A DNA stretch of 31,322 bases from a virus. Within the stretch, counting starts at the first letter, position 1; each line of letters begins with the position of its first letter. Where the stretch lies: positions 1-31,322 of IMG/VR virus record IMGVR_UViG_3300005288_000102, one strand, 5' to 3'. Shown here piece by piece: positions 15,906 through 23,188 of the stretch. The position numbers and the translations under genes were made by a program. Below the pieces are notes generated by a model. It was not told the origin of the DNA, searched no databases, and saw only the letters and a list, made by a program, of their open reading frames with translations.

Positions 15906-17963
15906 CTACCTGCTCGGCTTTTTGATGATTTTGAATCGACTGCGAGCCTTGGCCGATGGGGCATCGACCTTGCGCTGCCTGGTCGGCTTGGCCGGCTCTG
16001 CAGCTGGTGGCGCCGAGGGCGCTGCCGGCGGCGGCACCTTGACCGGCTCCACCTCCTGCAGATCCTCCGCTATGGCTTCTTGCAACGGCCCAGCCTTCAC
16101 CGCATCGAACAACTGCACGCGGGTCAGGGCGCCCAACTTGCGGCGCTGCAGCTTGTCGCGCAGGGCCATGATGTATTGCATCGCCTCGCAGTCCAGGGCG
16201 TGGTTTTCACCGACCTTGACGAAAACCCCCTCAGCCTCGCGCCACTCCTCACCCACTACCTCTTTGCAGTAGCCCTCGGTTACTTGCTGGTGCAGCAGCC
16301 ACCAGCCCGTGCGGGTGTCCTCGCGGTTGAAGCGGCCGTGTACCCAGCGCTTGGCGAACGGCGAATCGAAAGCCCATCGAGCGTCGCCGCGCTTGCGCGT
16401 TTTACCCTTGGCGTCGACCTCTACGATCTCTTTCCGAAACGGCTTGTCGAGACGATCGCGACCACGCAGGGCAATCACCCTGTTTTTGTTGCCGTCGTTG
16501 ATGAACCGATAGACCTGGTCATCGCGATAACCGATGTCGATCCCGGTCATGTTGATCGGATGGCCGTCGTATTCGGTGTCGATCAGATCGCCGAGCTGAT
16601 CCCATACGCCGTCCTGGTCGGTATCGCCCCACAGTTCGCCATGCTCGAGGAGCATCGAGCCCATGCCGGCGAACCAGGCACGAACAACGTAGACAAGACG
16701 CCGCTTTTGAACGTCGACCGTGCAATAGATTTTCAACGGCTCGAGCAGCAGCTCGCCCGCCTTGTAACCCCAGCACATGGCCCTGACCTGATCCCACGTC
16801 GGCACGTCGCCGGCCTGCGCGTAGCACTCGCCGAAACCGGTGTTGTAAACGGCCAGCAGATCCGCAGGGTCGCCCGACAACTGCGCCGCCAATAGATCCT
16901 TGGCCAGGGCGCCGTATGTCTTTTTCGAGGAGAACGAGCACAACCCCGAAGCCGCGTAGGTGAAGTGAGTCGAGCCTGCAGTATCCGCAACGCCCGTCAC
17001 CTCACCGTCGCGGCTGATCGATTGACCAGGAGCAACAGCACGGCCGCGCTCGTTCATCCAGGGGCGCCATTTGCTTTCGATCTGGCAACCACTGGCGCCA
17101 CAAGTGAGGCGAGCGCCCCGCTGCGCTTCGTCAGGAGTACATTCGTTCTCAGCGCCCTTGCCTGGCCACCAGAGCAGCCCCGACCAGGGGATAAAGTATT
17201 CGCCGCACTCAGGGCACGGCACCGCCCATTCGTGGCGCGTGCCTGACTGCCAGAGCTTCCAGACCGCCGAGCCGAGCGATTTAACCGAGGCCACCGCCCA
17301 ATGCTCGAGGCCTGATTTTTCGTGCCGGCGCTTGGTCACCCGGCCGTGTGTTGGCGTGGCCGTGTAACCAATTTTCGACCCGTCGTAGGCATCGCCTCGG
17401 CGCTCGACCAGGCTCACCGTCGAACCCTCGCCCGTGTTGACGATCCGATCGACCTCGTCGACCAGGATCAGGCCCGCCGAGTCGGCCGACAGGCCAGAAG
17501 GCGAGCCGGCCCAAACGAAACGCAGCTTCACCCCTGCAAACCACTTCACGAACGTCGTCGATTTCTGCACGTTCATTTTTGCCAGGAGCGACTCACACTC
17601 GGCGAACATGTCGTCGAACTTCGGCACTACGGCGTCCTTGAGCAGCGGCGCGGTCGGCGCGACGTACATGATCGGCGTCGGATCTTCGTCCAGTCGGTGG
17701 CCGATAACGTTTTCCATCGTGACCGACTTGCCCATCTGCGTTGCCGTGATGAATGTCACCCGATCAAAGCAAGGCTGAGCGAAGGCCCACGAAACGGGGC
17801 ACATGTAGGGGTTTACGTCAGGGTTGAATGGCCCGGGCCGAGGCGAGCTCGGCGGCATGATTCGCTTGTCGCGAGCCCATTCGTCAGACGTCCTCGGCGG
17901 CGGCGCCTTCACCAGCTTCGCGGCGTAATGAATCGATGCGATCAACGTCCGAAGCGAGCTCAC
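15906..17963 (-). CDS. Terminase large subunit (lambda GpA type)
   Basis: A 685-residue packaging motor if started at GTG 17963 (overlapping terS by 80 bases); the frame extends to ATG 18050, also without a good ribosome site. GpA signatures in order: APPPRTSDEWARDKRIMPP at the N-terminus, a Walker A-like ITATQMGKS with Lys near residue 79, a Walker B LILVDEVD near 169, a zinc-like CPECGEYFIPWSGLLWW with two later Cys, and the nuclease segment YCTVDVQKRRL followed by TGIDIGYRDDQVYRF. A basic, Pro/Ala-rich tail (last ~70 residues) probably contacts portal. It translocates DNA into the prohead and cuts at cos. Confidence 0.93.
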   Translation of the reverse strand: MSSLRTLIASIHYAAKLVKAPPPRTSDEWARDKRIMPPSSPRPGPFNPDVNPYMCPVSWAFAQPCFDRVTFITATQMGKSVTMENVIGHRLDEDPTPIMYVAPTAPLLKDAVVPKFDDMFAECESLLAKMNVQKSTTFVKWFAGVKLRFVWAGSPSGLSADSAGLILVDEVDRIVNTGEGSTVSLVERRGDAYDGSKIGYTATPTHGRVTKRRHEKSGLEHWAVASVKSLGSAVWKLWQSGTRHEWAVPCPECGEYFIPWSGLLWWPGKGAENECTPDEAQRGARLTCGASGCQIESKWRPWMNERGRAVAPGQSISRDGEVTGVADTAGSTHFTYAASGLCSFSSKKTYGALAKDLLAAQLSGDPADLLAVYNTGFGECYAQAGDVPTWDQVRAMCWGYKAGELLLEPLKIYCTVDVQKRRLVYVVRAWFAGMGSMLLEHGELWGDTDQDGVWDQLGDLIDTEYDGHPINMTGIDIGYRDDQVYRFINDGNKNRVIALRGRDRLDKPFRKEIVEVDAKGKTRKRGDARWAFDSPFAKRWVHGRFNREDTRTGWWLLHQQVTEGYCKEVVGEEWREAEGVFVKVGENHALDCEAMQYIMALRDKLQRRKLGALTRVQLFDAVKAGPLQEAIAEDLQEVEPVKVPPPAAPSAPPAAEPAKPTRQRKVDAPSAKARSRFKIIKKPSR

Positions 17964-18456
17964 GTGCTCGATGTTCGATGCGGTCGGCAGTAGCTGCTCG
18001 GACTCGCCTCGTTTCTTCAAATAGTCGAGCTCGGATAAGTGCAGGGTCATCGATAAGCGCCAGATCAGCAGCACAACGGCTCGGCAGCGCATCGAGTTGC
18101 GTTGCGTACACGGCCGCGATGCTGGTGGTTAGAGAGACGAACGTTTCGTTGGGGATCAGTCGGCCGCGCACCTGGTCAATTTCAAGCTGCAGCTTTTCGC
18201 GCCTGGCGCGCTTGAGTAGCCGATCCTCAGTTGACGCGGAACTGAGCCCCTCCTCGTCGTCGCCGTCGTCGCCCATTTCTCGGCGAACTTCCTGCAGGAT
18301 CAGCCACTCGATCGCGGCCTGGCTGTCGATCTCAACGGCAACCCCACGGCCCCCGCCACCTTTGACGGGCAACCCCTGCTCGATCAGCTTTGTGATCCAC
18401 CGCTCTGACTTCCCCAGGAGATCAGCCAGCTGTTTTTTACTGATGATCTGACCCAT
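17884..18456 (-). CDS. Terminase small subunit (Nu1-like)
   Basis: A 190-residue DNA-recognition subunit. The N-terminal ~50 residues are a Nu1-type winged helix-turn-helix (IISKKQLADLLGKSERWITK, then a Gly-rich wing before VEIDSQAAIEWL). The rest is a helical oligomerisation region beginning RLLKRARREKLQLEIDQVRG. Nu1 homologues bind cos and hand DNA to TerL. Its 5' side is the longest non-coding gap of the structural half, consistent with a cos region there. Ends within the terL frame. Confidence 0.9.
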   Translation of the reverse strand: MGQIISKKQLADLLGKSERWITKLIEQGLPVKGGGGRGVAVEIDSQAAIEWLILQEVRREMGDDGDDEEGLSSASTEDRLLKRARREKLQLEIDQVRGRLIPNETFVSLTTSIAAVYATQLDALPSRCAADLALIDDPALIRARLFEETRRVRAATADRIEHRARELASDVDRIDSLRREAGEGAAAEDV

Positions 18457-18699
18457 GGGAGAAAGGACTCAAAAGGGCAAAAGTGAAAATGTACAAAGGT
18501 ACAAAAGTCCTTTCTGACTTTTGTCCTTTGGGCACTCGCGGAAGTAGGTCGAGGCCCCGTCGCACCTGGCCGAGCGGTCAGGCTGGCGATGCAGGCCGGG
18601 GGGCCTCAAGTTAGGAAGTAAGGACTGGACTTTCAGAAAGCGACACGCGCGAAGGCCGCGAGTTAGTCACCCGTGAAGGGGGAGGGGTCGAGGGAGTAC
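18457..18699. other. Non-coding gap before terS: candidate cos and regulatory region
   Basis: No convincing ORF in 243 bases. It holds an AT-rich cluster near terS (18471-18530) with two GTACAAA heptamers and the 13-mer AAAAGTGAAAATG, followed by a GC-rich part containing the 8-bp inverted repeat GAGGCCCC (18551-18558) / GGGGCCTC (18600-18607) and an AGGG-rich stretch (18678-18696). Cos sites of Nu1/GpA phages lie just upstream of terS, so cos probably is here. The cut site cannot be placed from sequence alone. Confidence 0.45.
18501..18524. repeat. 9-bp inverted repeat in the terS leader
   Basis: ACAAAAGTC (18501-18509) and GACTTTTGT (18516-18524) are perfect complements around a six-base loop. 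Too AT-rich for a typical terminator; operator or protein-binding dyad more likely. The left arm overlaps a GTACAAA heptamer (18499-18505). Confidence 0.6.
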
Positions 18700-19179
18700 C
18701 TAAACCTTTTTGGCTGCACCATTCTGGTGCGTACGGCCGGCCGCGGGCGCCATCAGCTCAGCGCAGAAGCCGCTCGCAACATCACCGACGAACGATTGAT
18801 CGCCGCCCAAACCTTCGTTGACGTAAGCGCCAAGACCGGCGAGCAAGCCAGACTTGCAGGCTTGCTGAAGGTTCTTACTGAGGCGATAACCCTCGAGCTT
18901 CCACAGTTCATCCGCTGCCAGCGTCTTGGCCTTCGAGATCGCCGCGTCGCGACCCAGCTTTTCATGGAAGTTCGCCGGACTGACGCAAGACGACGTGCCC
19001 AGCGCGACGACGAATCCCGCCGCATCGATCGCGGCCGCGACTGTAGTTGTCGTGCCTGGAATGACGTAAGTGTGAAAGCTGAGGCTGCGCGTCAGTGCCT
19101 CGATCTGTGCGGGAGTTACACGGGGAGCTGTCAGGCCTAAAGCCGTGATTTGCTGCTCGAGCGCTTGATCGCCACTCAT
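18700..19179 (-). CDS. Phage gp49/66-family protein
   Basis: A 159-residue protein with a GGAG Shine-Dalgarno eight bases before ATG 19179. The conserved core is at ~37-85: FHTYVIPGTTTTVAAAIDAA, GFVVALGTSSCVSPANFHEK and GRDAAISKAK, the pattern of a small family seen in many Pseudomonas and enterobacterial phages. An Ala/Gly-rich C-terminus follows. No biochemical role is established for the family as far as I know. It closes the lysis operon on the 3' side. Confidence 0.75.
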   Translation of the reverse strand: MSGDQALEQQITALGLTAPRVTPAQIEALTRSLSFHTYVIPGTTTTVAAAIDAAGFVVALGTSSCVSPANFHEKLGRDAAISKAKTLAADELWKLEGYRLSKNLQQACKSGLLAGLGAYVNEGLGGDQSFVGDVASGFCAELMAPAAGRTHQNGAAKKV

Positions 19180-19193
19180 AGGGAATACTCCTG

Positions 19194-19697
19194 TTATGGG
19201 GCCTTGGCGGCGCCCTGGTACTGCAGCAGCAACGCCTGCAGCTGCGTCAGCTGCTCGGCGTTTTGCTGGCAGCTGGTGTAATTGCCGGCGACGGTTTTGC
19301 CGACGGTAGAGAGCGCAATCCCCGAGGGGGCTGCATCAGCGTCGCCGGCAGGATCAGGGGCTGGCAGAGGCTGGCCGCTGGCGGCGTAGTCGTGCAGCCG
19401 TACAAAGCCAGCGTTAACAGTGCAAGCGGCGTCAGCTTTCGCAGAGACATAAACCGGAACCTCTTTAATGAGCGTGGCGCCCTTCTTTTCGATTACCTGG
19501 ACGCGGTCGACGTACTGAGTGACGACCTGGTCGCGCACAACGCCCAGCGCCTGACCCTGCTCGAACGCCTTGGCGAGCCGGTCGCTTTGCTCCTGAGCTG
19601 CCTGCGCCTGGACATGATCGCCGCGCGCCATCCAGCCGAGGCCGAACAGCAGCACGCCGACCAGGAGCGCAGCAGCGACCCCGTAGATACGACTCAT
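19194..19697 (-). CDS. Rz: Inner-membrane spanin subunit Rz
   Basis: A 167-residue type II membrane protein, start ATG 19697 overlapping the endolysin stop as ATGA. It has a single N-terminal transmembrane helix (VAAALLVGVLLFGLGWMA, residues ~5-23), then a long periplasmic helical region (EQSDRLAKAFEQGQALGVVR on) predicted to form a coiled coil. It pairs with outer-membrane Rz1 to fuse the two membranes in the last step of lysis. Length is close to lambda Rz (153 aa). Rz1 is embedded in another frame. Confidence 0.9.
   Translation of the reverse strand: MSRIYGVAAALLVGVLLFGLGWMARGDHVQAQAAQEQSDRLAKAFEQGQALGVVRDQVVTQYVDRVQVIEKKGATLIKEVPVYVSAKADAACTVNAGFVRLHDYAASGQPLPAPDPAGDADAAPSGIALSTVGKTVAGNYTSCQQNAEQLTQLQALLLQYQGAAKAP
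19247..19450 (-). CDS. Rz1: Outer-membrane spanin lipoprotein Rz1, embedded in Rz
   Basis: A 67-residue ORF in a shifted frame wholly inside Rz. MSLRKLTPLALLTLALYGC is a lipoprotein signal with the acylated Cys at position 19 (LYGC is a slightly atypical lipobox because of the Tyr). The mature part is Pro-rich (TTTPPAAS, ILPATLMQPP), as is usual for Rz1. Embedded Rz1 within Rz is the lambda arrangement. Confidence 0.85.
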   Translation of the reverse strand: MSLRKLTPLALLTLALYGCTTTPPAASLCQPLILPATLMQPPRGLRSLPSAKPSPAITPAASKTPSS

Positions 19698-20242
19698 GGG
19701 CGCACCATATAAACCTGACGTTGAAGTTCGCGGCGGACAGGAATACCGCCGCAGTTGTTTTTCGGCTGGCGACAGTCCCGGCCGGCTACGAACATCCACC
19801 GGCCGAACTGTTTCGCCGCCAGGTCGTGCAGGCCTGCTTTCGCGTACTGCAGTAGCGTCGACTTGGCCAGCGCGCGAAGCCCGAGGTTGTAAGCAAAGTC
19901 CGCAAGCGCGATTTTCTGGAACAGCGAGGCGCTTGGCACCTCACGCATCACAAAATCAACCGCATCGCCGAGATCTGCCCGCAGGTAGGCCGCGCACTGC
20001 GCCGGACTGGCCTCGTCGCCACGGCGGACGCCAAGCGTGTGACCGGTGCAGATCGTCCATACGCCCCCGGTGTCGGGGTAGGCCTCGTAAACCGTGCCTT
20101 CCATTTCCGGTGTCATCACCAGCAGCGCCGCCATGATGGCAGCACGCTCAACCGGCGCCGGCAGGCCCGTCTCGTTCACCGTGAAGCCCGCAGCGGCGAG
20201 CGAGAACGTCACAGCAGCGACAATGCGCTGCAGGAGCGTCAT
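19694..20242 (-). CDS. SAR-type endolysin (phage lysozyme, GH24)
   Basis: A 182-residue muramidase, start ATG 20242 overlapping the holin stop (ATGA). The hydrophobic, Ala-rich N-terminus (IVAAVTFSLAAAGFTV, ~6-21) suggests a signal-arrest-release segment. The GH24 catalytic pattern is in EMEGTVYEAYPDTGGVWTIC followed by TGHT: Glu, Asp and Thr are all present. A Cys replaces the usual Gly in the T-I-G-Y-G-H-T motif, as in some SAR lysozymes. The C-terminal FAYNLGLRALAKSTLLQ and RRELQRQVYM segments are typical of the fold. It degrades peptidoglycan after release from the membrane. Confidence 0.9.
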   Translation of the reverse strand: MTLLQRIVAAVTFSLAAAGFTVNETGLPAPVERAAIMAALLVMTPEMEGTVYEAYPDTGGVWTICTGHTLGVRRGDEASPAQCAAYLRADLGDAVDFVMREVPSASLFQKIALADFAYNLGLRALAKSTLLQYAKAGLHDLAAKQFGRWMFVAGRDCRQPKNNCGGIPVRRELQRQVYMVRP

Positions 20243-20502
20243 TGCTGACCCCCGGGATCTCCCGGCGCCTGGTCTGGCTTTCGAAAGCGCGACCAGGCGA
20301 ACGACCAGGCGAGTTTGACGATCGGGTAAACCCACTTCCGACCGATGCTGTCGACGACCAGGAACAGCGCATAAAACGCCATCAGGCGGATCGTCCATTC
20401 TTGATAGGTCAGGCCATAAATCAGCAAGCCGCCGCCCATGGGCGCGACCTTCGCCCCCTCAGCCTTGGCCAGGCTGAGCAGCGATAGTTTTCCGTCTTCC
20501 AC
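20239..20502 (-). CDS. Holin (small two-helix membrane protein)
   Basis: An 87-residue protein starting at GTG 20502 with AGGA about nine bases upstream. Two hydrophobic segments are visible: VAPMGGGLLIYGLTY (~19-33) and RLMAFYALFLVVDSIG (~39-54). A basic/Pro-rich tail (SRFRKPDQAPGDPGGQQ) should face the cytoplasm. Directly overlapping the endolysin start, it fits a class II holin or pinholin. The family could not be named. Confidence 0.8.
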   Translation of the reverse strand: MEDGKLSLLSLAKAEGAKVAPMGGGLLIYGLTYQEWTIRLMAFYALFLVVDSIGRKWVYPIVKLAWSFAWSRFRKPDQAPGDPGGQQ

Positions 20503-20522
20503 AAGCGGCGTCCTGAAATAGA

Positions 20523-20546
20523 AAGCCCCGCACAGTGGCGGGGCTT
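20523..20546 (-). terminator. Hairpin before the holin, terminator-like
   Basis: AAGCCCCGC (20523-20531) and GCGGGGCTT (20538-20546) form a perfect 9-bp stem with a six-base loop. On the minus strand it is followed by CTTTCTATTTC, a weak U-tract. With the 20610-20636 hairpin it makes a tandem pair between early and lysis genes. Confidence 0.65.
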
Positions 20547-20552
20547 GAGAGC

Positions 20553-20568
20553 GCAGGATCGATCCTGC
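20553..20568. repeat. Perfect 16-bp palindrome between the two terminators
   Basis: GCAGGATCGATCCTGC is fully self-complementary with two GATC sites. It lies between two terminators in non-coding DNA upstream of the lysis genes, so it may be a protein-binding site. Confidence 0.7.
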
Positions 20569-20609
20569 AAAGAGGCGGCGCCTCCCGTTTTTGCGAATCC
20601 CGGAAACGC

Positions 20610-20636
20610 AAAAGCCCGCTCTAGTGGCGGGCTTTT
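20610..20636 (-). terminator. Strong bidirectional-looking terminator ahead of the lysis cassette
   Basis: AAAAGCCCGC (20610-20619) and GCGGGCTTTT (20627-20636) form a perfect 10-bp stem with a seven-base loop, with a T4 run on both strands. It would stop minus-strand transcription from the early operon before the holin unless antiterminated. Confidence 0.8.
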
Positions 20637-20659
20637 GTGGGATGTATCGCAGAGTGGTT

Positions 20660-20689
20660 AAAGTACCCTTTTTCGCGTTACTTTTGCAA
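20660..20689 (-). promoter_or_regulatory. Possible late/lysis promoter (weak match)
   Basis: On the minus strand TTGCAA (20689-20684) and TACTTT (20665-20660) are separated by 18 bases. It sits in a 70-base AT-rich gap before the terminators, where a pR'-like promoter for an antitermination-controlled late operon would lie. The -10 match is poor. Confidence 0.3.
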
Positions 20690-20709
20690 GGGGCATTTTC
20701 ACTTTTTCA

Positions 20710-21171
20710 CTATTGGCCATTTGTACCTTTGCCCCAAAGCAAGGCGTGCGCACGATTCAGGCCCGCCCGAATACTACTCATAGCCGAAACGAAAGTTTGG
20801 TGCTCGAACAGCTCCGGCTCCCCTTGGTCATTTGTACCAATGGCCCCCGGATCAAAAGTACAACGGGCCACGCTATGGCTCGACTTGAGAGGAACCGGGC
20901 CAATCGGCTCGCACTTCGACACGCCTTCAGACAGAATCATCACCGCCTGCCTGCAGGCACAATCAACACAATCGCCGTCGAAGAATTCGCGCCCCTGGTA
21001 GTCAACCCACACCGGCTTCGCATCGCCTTTGCGTACTATGTTCGTATAACCAGCCGGCTCCCTGCTCAGATAGCAGTCGGACTCCTCGCGCAACAACGGA
21101 ACAATCTTGCCAACCAGCCCCGCGTACCACATAGCCCCGTCTTTGCAGTCTGTAATCTTCAATTTGCGCAT
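20710..21171 (-). CDS. Small phage protein (MRKLKITDCKDG type), unknown function
   Basis: A 153-residue protein. The start at ATG 21171 overlaps the upstream stop as TAATG, with GAGG just before. Residues 1-55 form a block recurrent in phage early regions (MRKLKITDCKDGAMWYAGLV, then a YLSREPAGYTNIVRKGDAKP strand). A Cys cluster follows (DCVDCACRQ at ~70) and a ~60-residue tail. Its coding sequence contains two 15-base elements differing at one base (20713-20727 and 20824-20838), giving GTNGQ and GTNDQ. Last gene before the lysis terminators. No function can be given. Confidence 0.75.
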   Translation of the reverse strand: MRKLKITDCKDGAMWYAGLVGKIVPLLREESDCYLSREPAGYTNIVRKGDAKPVWVDYQGREFFDGDCVDCACRQAVMILSEGVSKCEPIGPVPLKSSHSVARCTFDPGAIGTNDQGEPELFEHQTFVSAMSSIRAGLNRAHALLWGKGTNGQ

Positions 21172-21491
21172 TACAACCTCACAGCGCGAGCCCAGCCGGC
21201 CCGCGCGCCTTCGATAGTGGCATAACCCTCGTCGACAAAGTCGCAGCATGGGCAACGAGAACCCCAACGACCCGCCCTGGCAAAGAACCTGGCCACGCCC
21301 TGGCCCTTGCATGTATGCAGCGGAAACTCAGGGTCATTGACCAGATCCCAGCTCGCCAGCGCCCGAGCCTCACTCGGCGCCGCATCGCCTCGGTTGTTGC
21401 AGACCGGGCAGATCCACATAACAAGCCCGGTGCTCTCCTGGTGGCGCCGCTCGGGCGCCACGCTGCAGTGCTGGCAGAGGCGCGCCGTCAC
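21171..21491 (-). CDS. Double zinc-finger protein, Lar-like modules
   Basis: A 106-residue protein starting at GTG 21491. Two consecutive Cys-rich modules resemble the Lar/restriction-alleviation zinc fold: first CQHC then WICPVCNNRGDAAPSEARAL followed by ASWDLVN; second HTC, then GSRCPCCDFVDEGYATIEGA followed by RAGWARAV. Each has the CxxC...Gly...Ala..Trp spacing of that fold. Lar proteins reduce host type I restriction, but many single-module relatives have no known role. Function is therefore only suggested. Confidence 0.65.
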   Translation of the reverse strand: MTARLCQHCSVAPERRHQESTGLVMWICPVCNNRGDAAPSEARALASWDLVNDPEFPLHTCKGQGVARFFARAGRWGSRCPCCDFVDEGYATIEGARAGWARAVRL

Positions 21492-21493
21492 AG

Positions 21494-21865
21494 TCAGTAG
21501 CTCGCCGGTTCGTAGTTGCTCGAACTCGACTCATAAGTCGGCGTACTGCAGCTGTACGCCGAATCACTGGAACGGCTCCAGGAATCGTCCGAAACAACCG
21601 GCGAGCAGGTATCGCGCACCGGCTCCGGCGAGGCGTAGCCGATCGAACTGGCCATATTCAGCGGCGACAGCGGGCTCAACGGATGCAGCGGATCATGCTG
21701 CATTAGAATCGGCGCAGAATGGCCGCTCGAGGCCGGCACGCCCGACTGGCGAGCCGCGATCCGCTCCAGTCGATCAGTCTGCACCGCCTGCTCTCGCAGC
21801 TTTTTACGCTGAGCCTCGGCCGCTTGCTCGCGAGCCAATCGACGCCGCTTCCAGAATCCGAACAT
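21494..21865 (-). CDS. Small protein with basic helix and Ser/Tyr-rich tail
   Basis: A 123-residue protein, start ATG 21865 chosen because GTGGGG lies eight bases upstream (ATG 21871 is too close to it). The N-terminus (MFGFWKRRRLAREQAAEAQR on) is a basic amphipathic helix to ~residue 42. A Pro/Ser linker (HPLSPLSPL) and a low-complexity end with many Ser/Tyr (SSDSAYS, then SSSSNYEPASY) follow. Proteins with this layout occur in other phages' early or late regions; I know no function. Confidence 0.65.
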   Translation of the reverse strand: MFGFWKRRRLAREQAAEAQRKKLREQAVQTDRLERIAARQSGVPASSGHSAPILMQHDPLHPLSPLSPLNMASSIGYASPEPVRDTCSPVVSDDSWSRSSDSAYSCSTPTYESSSSNYEPASY

Positions 21866-21883
21866 TTGCATACCCCACGTTGA

Positions 21884-22714
21884 TTAAAGTTTCTTCCAGA
21901 GCGCCGACAGCGCCTCAGTGTCGAGCCCATCGAGAGCCGATTGCATGGCATCCCAACGGGCGGCCCAATGCTGGCGATAGTTCACCTCAGTGACGCCCAG
22001 GAGGATCGACAGCCCGGGGCCGTCGTAGCGAGGCGTTCCGGTGTTCTTCAAAAACTTGTGATGTTGCACAGCCAAGTGGGCGAGACCCTTGGCACGCTGC
22101 AGCGTCTTGGCCTGCATCTTTCCGAGCTGAGACTGCACGCGCGTCCACAGCAGCACCACGCAGCCGGCCTCGTCGTCCCACTCGAGCGAATCGGCGTAGG
22201 CGTAACGAATCCAGCGACTCAGCTCAGTCGATAGCGTGGCCACCGTGCGCACCAGGTGCGCGTCCTCGAACGCCGTAGGCCCGAGCGGGATCGCGCTTTT
22301 TTTCTTTTTCCGCGTCTCGCTGCAGGTCACTCGCGTGGTATCCCTGGCCAAGCTGGCCACGTAGTCAAAGGGGAGATTTTTTGCCTCGGCCTCACCTTCG
22401 AGAGGGCACTCAGCGAGGACACTGGCGCGCTGTCGCGGGAATGCGTCGCGCAGGCGCCCCGTCTCAATCACCCCGACGCCGTCCGGCTCAGGCGGTCGCT
22501 CAGTTTCGCGGTAACCGGTGGGCGCCAAGTAGGCGAACAGCAGCCAATCGCGCAGCCATACCAGATCCTGAGCCGTTGGCCCTGCAGGAACGGCATCGCG
22601 ACGGCGAACGACCGGGCGCGAGCAGGGGCCAGGCAGCAGCACCCAGCACTCAAGGTCGTCGACGGGCGGGAACGGGTGGCGGATCTCGAGCGAGAACGAT
22701 TCGCGGGCCGTCAT
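21884..22714 (-). CDS. Unknown early protein, possible Q-like antiterminator
   Basis: A 276-residue protein with start ATG 22714 overlapping the TraR-like stop (ATGA). The N-terminal half is acidic with an RLRDWLLFAYLAP-type hydrophobic helix (LVWLRDWLLFAYLA). A KKKKS patch sits in the middle. The C-terminal ~90 residues contain a helix-turn-helix-like SILLGVTEVNYRQHWAARWD followed by MQSALDGLDTEALSALW. It is the largest protein before the lysis terminators, where a Q antiterminator sits in lambdoid phages. The role is from position and this weak resemblance only. Confidence 0.7.
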   Translation of the reverse strand: MTARESFSLEIRHPFPPVDDLECWVLLPGPCSRPVVRRRDAVPAGPTAQDLVWLRDWLLFAYLAPTGYRETERPPEPDGVGVIETGRLRDAFPRQRASVLAECPLEGEAEAKNLPFDYVASLARDTTRVTCSETRKKKKSAIPLGPTAFEDAHLVRTVATLSTELSRWIRYAYADSLEWDDEAGCVVLLWTRVQSQLGKMQAKTLQRAKGLAHLAVQHHKFLKNTGTPRYDGPGLSILLGVTEVNYRQHWAARWDAMQSALDGLDTEALSALWKKL

Positions 22715-22956
22715 GCCTTGCGCTTCCACGCAAGACTTAGGCGGTGATTCCTGGCCAGAGTAAGGTTGTCTATGCACATCGAGCAACGGGTCGCATTCGG
22801 CCTCAGGGCCAGGCGTGCGTCACTGATCGGGCGACCACAGGCACCACAAAGACGCTGAGTCAGCAGACCAGCCTGCAGGAAGTCGTCGACCTGGAACGCG
22901 CGAGCGATCGCGTCGTCTTGGCGCAGCTCGAGGCCACTGGAAACGTCAGCAAACAC
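22711..22956 (-). CDS. TraR/DksA-like zinc-finger protein
   Basis: An 81-residue protein starting at GTG 22956 behind a GGTGGGGG site. The N-terminal helix (DDAIARAFQVDDFLQAGL) and the four-Cys finger CGACGRPISDARLALRPN followed by CSMC match TraR-type proteins: CxxC-x(16-18)-CxxC. Plasmid TraR (73 aa) binds the RNA polymerase secondary channel and mimics DksA-ppGpp. A phage copy may alter host transcription. The acidic coiled-coil tip of DksA itself is missing, as in TraR. Confidence 0.85.
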   Translation of the reverse strand: MFADVSSGLELRQDDAIARAFQVDDFLQAGLLTQRLCGACGRPISDARLALRPNATRCSMCIDNLTLARNHRLSLAWKRKA

Positions 22957-23188
22957 GCGCACCCCCACCCTGCAGCAAGCGGGCAACAGCCATGCCTGCG
23001 TTCTTCTGGCTAAATGATTGGACGAACGCGGCGCACTCGGCCGGCTCGTTAAAGTGAAGGTCATGCACCTTGTTCTGCGCCGCCGCTTTCACCACGACGC
23101 GAGCCTCTGAAAGGCCCTGACGGCGAGGGAGCTCGAGCACCAGGACAGACTGACCACCAGCGACACGGAACAGGCGAACCGACTTCAT
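22946..23188 (-). CDS. Small early protein, function unknown
   Basis: An 80-residue protein starting MKSVRLFRVAGGQSVLVLEL, overlapping the upstream stop by four bases and the TraR-like start by eleven. Short alternating strands precede an Ala-rich helix. I do not recognise a family. Confidence 0.6.
   Translation of the reverse strand: MKSVRLFRVAGGQSVLVLELPRRQGLSEARVVVKAAAQNKVHDLHFNEPAECAAFVQSFSQKNAGMAVARLLQGGGARVC

Noticed and set aside
18566-18583. tRNA-like D-arm sequence (TGGCCGAGCGGTCAGGC) before terS
   Set aside because: No matching T-arm (GGTTCGA-type), anticodon arm or acceptor stem could be placed around it; taken as chance resemblance.
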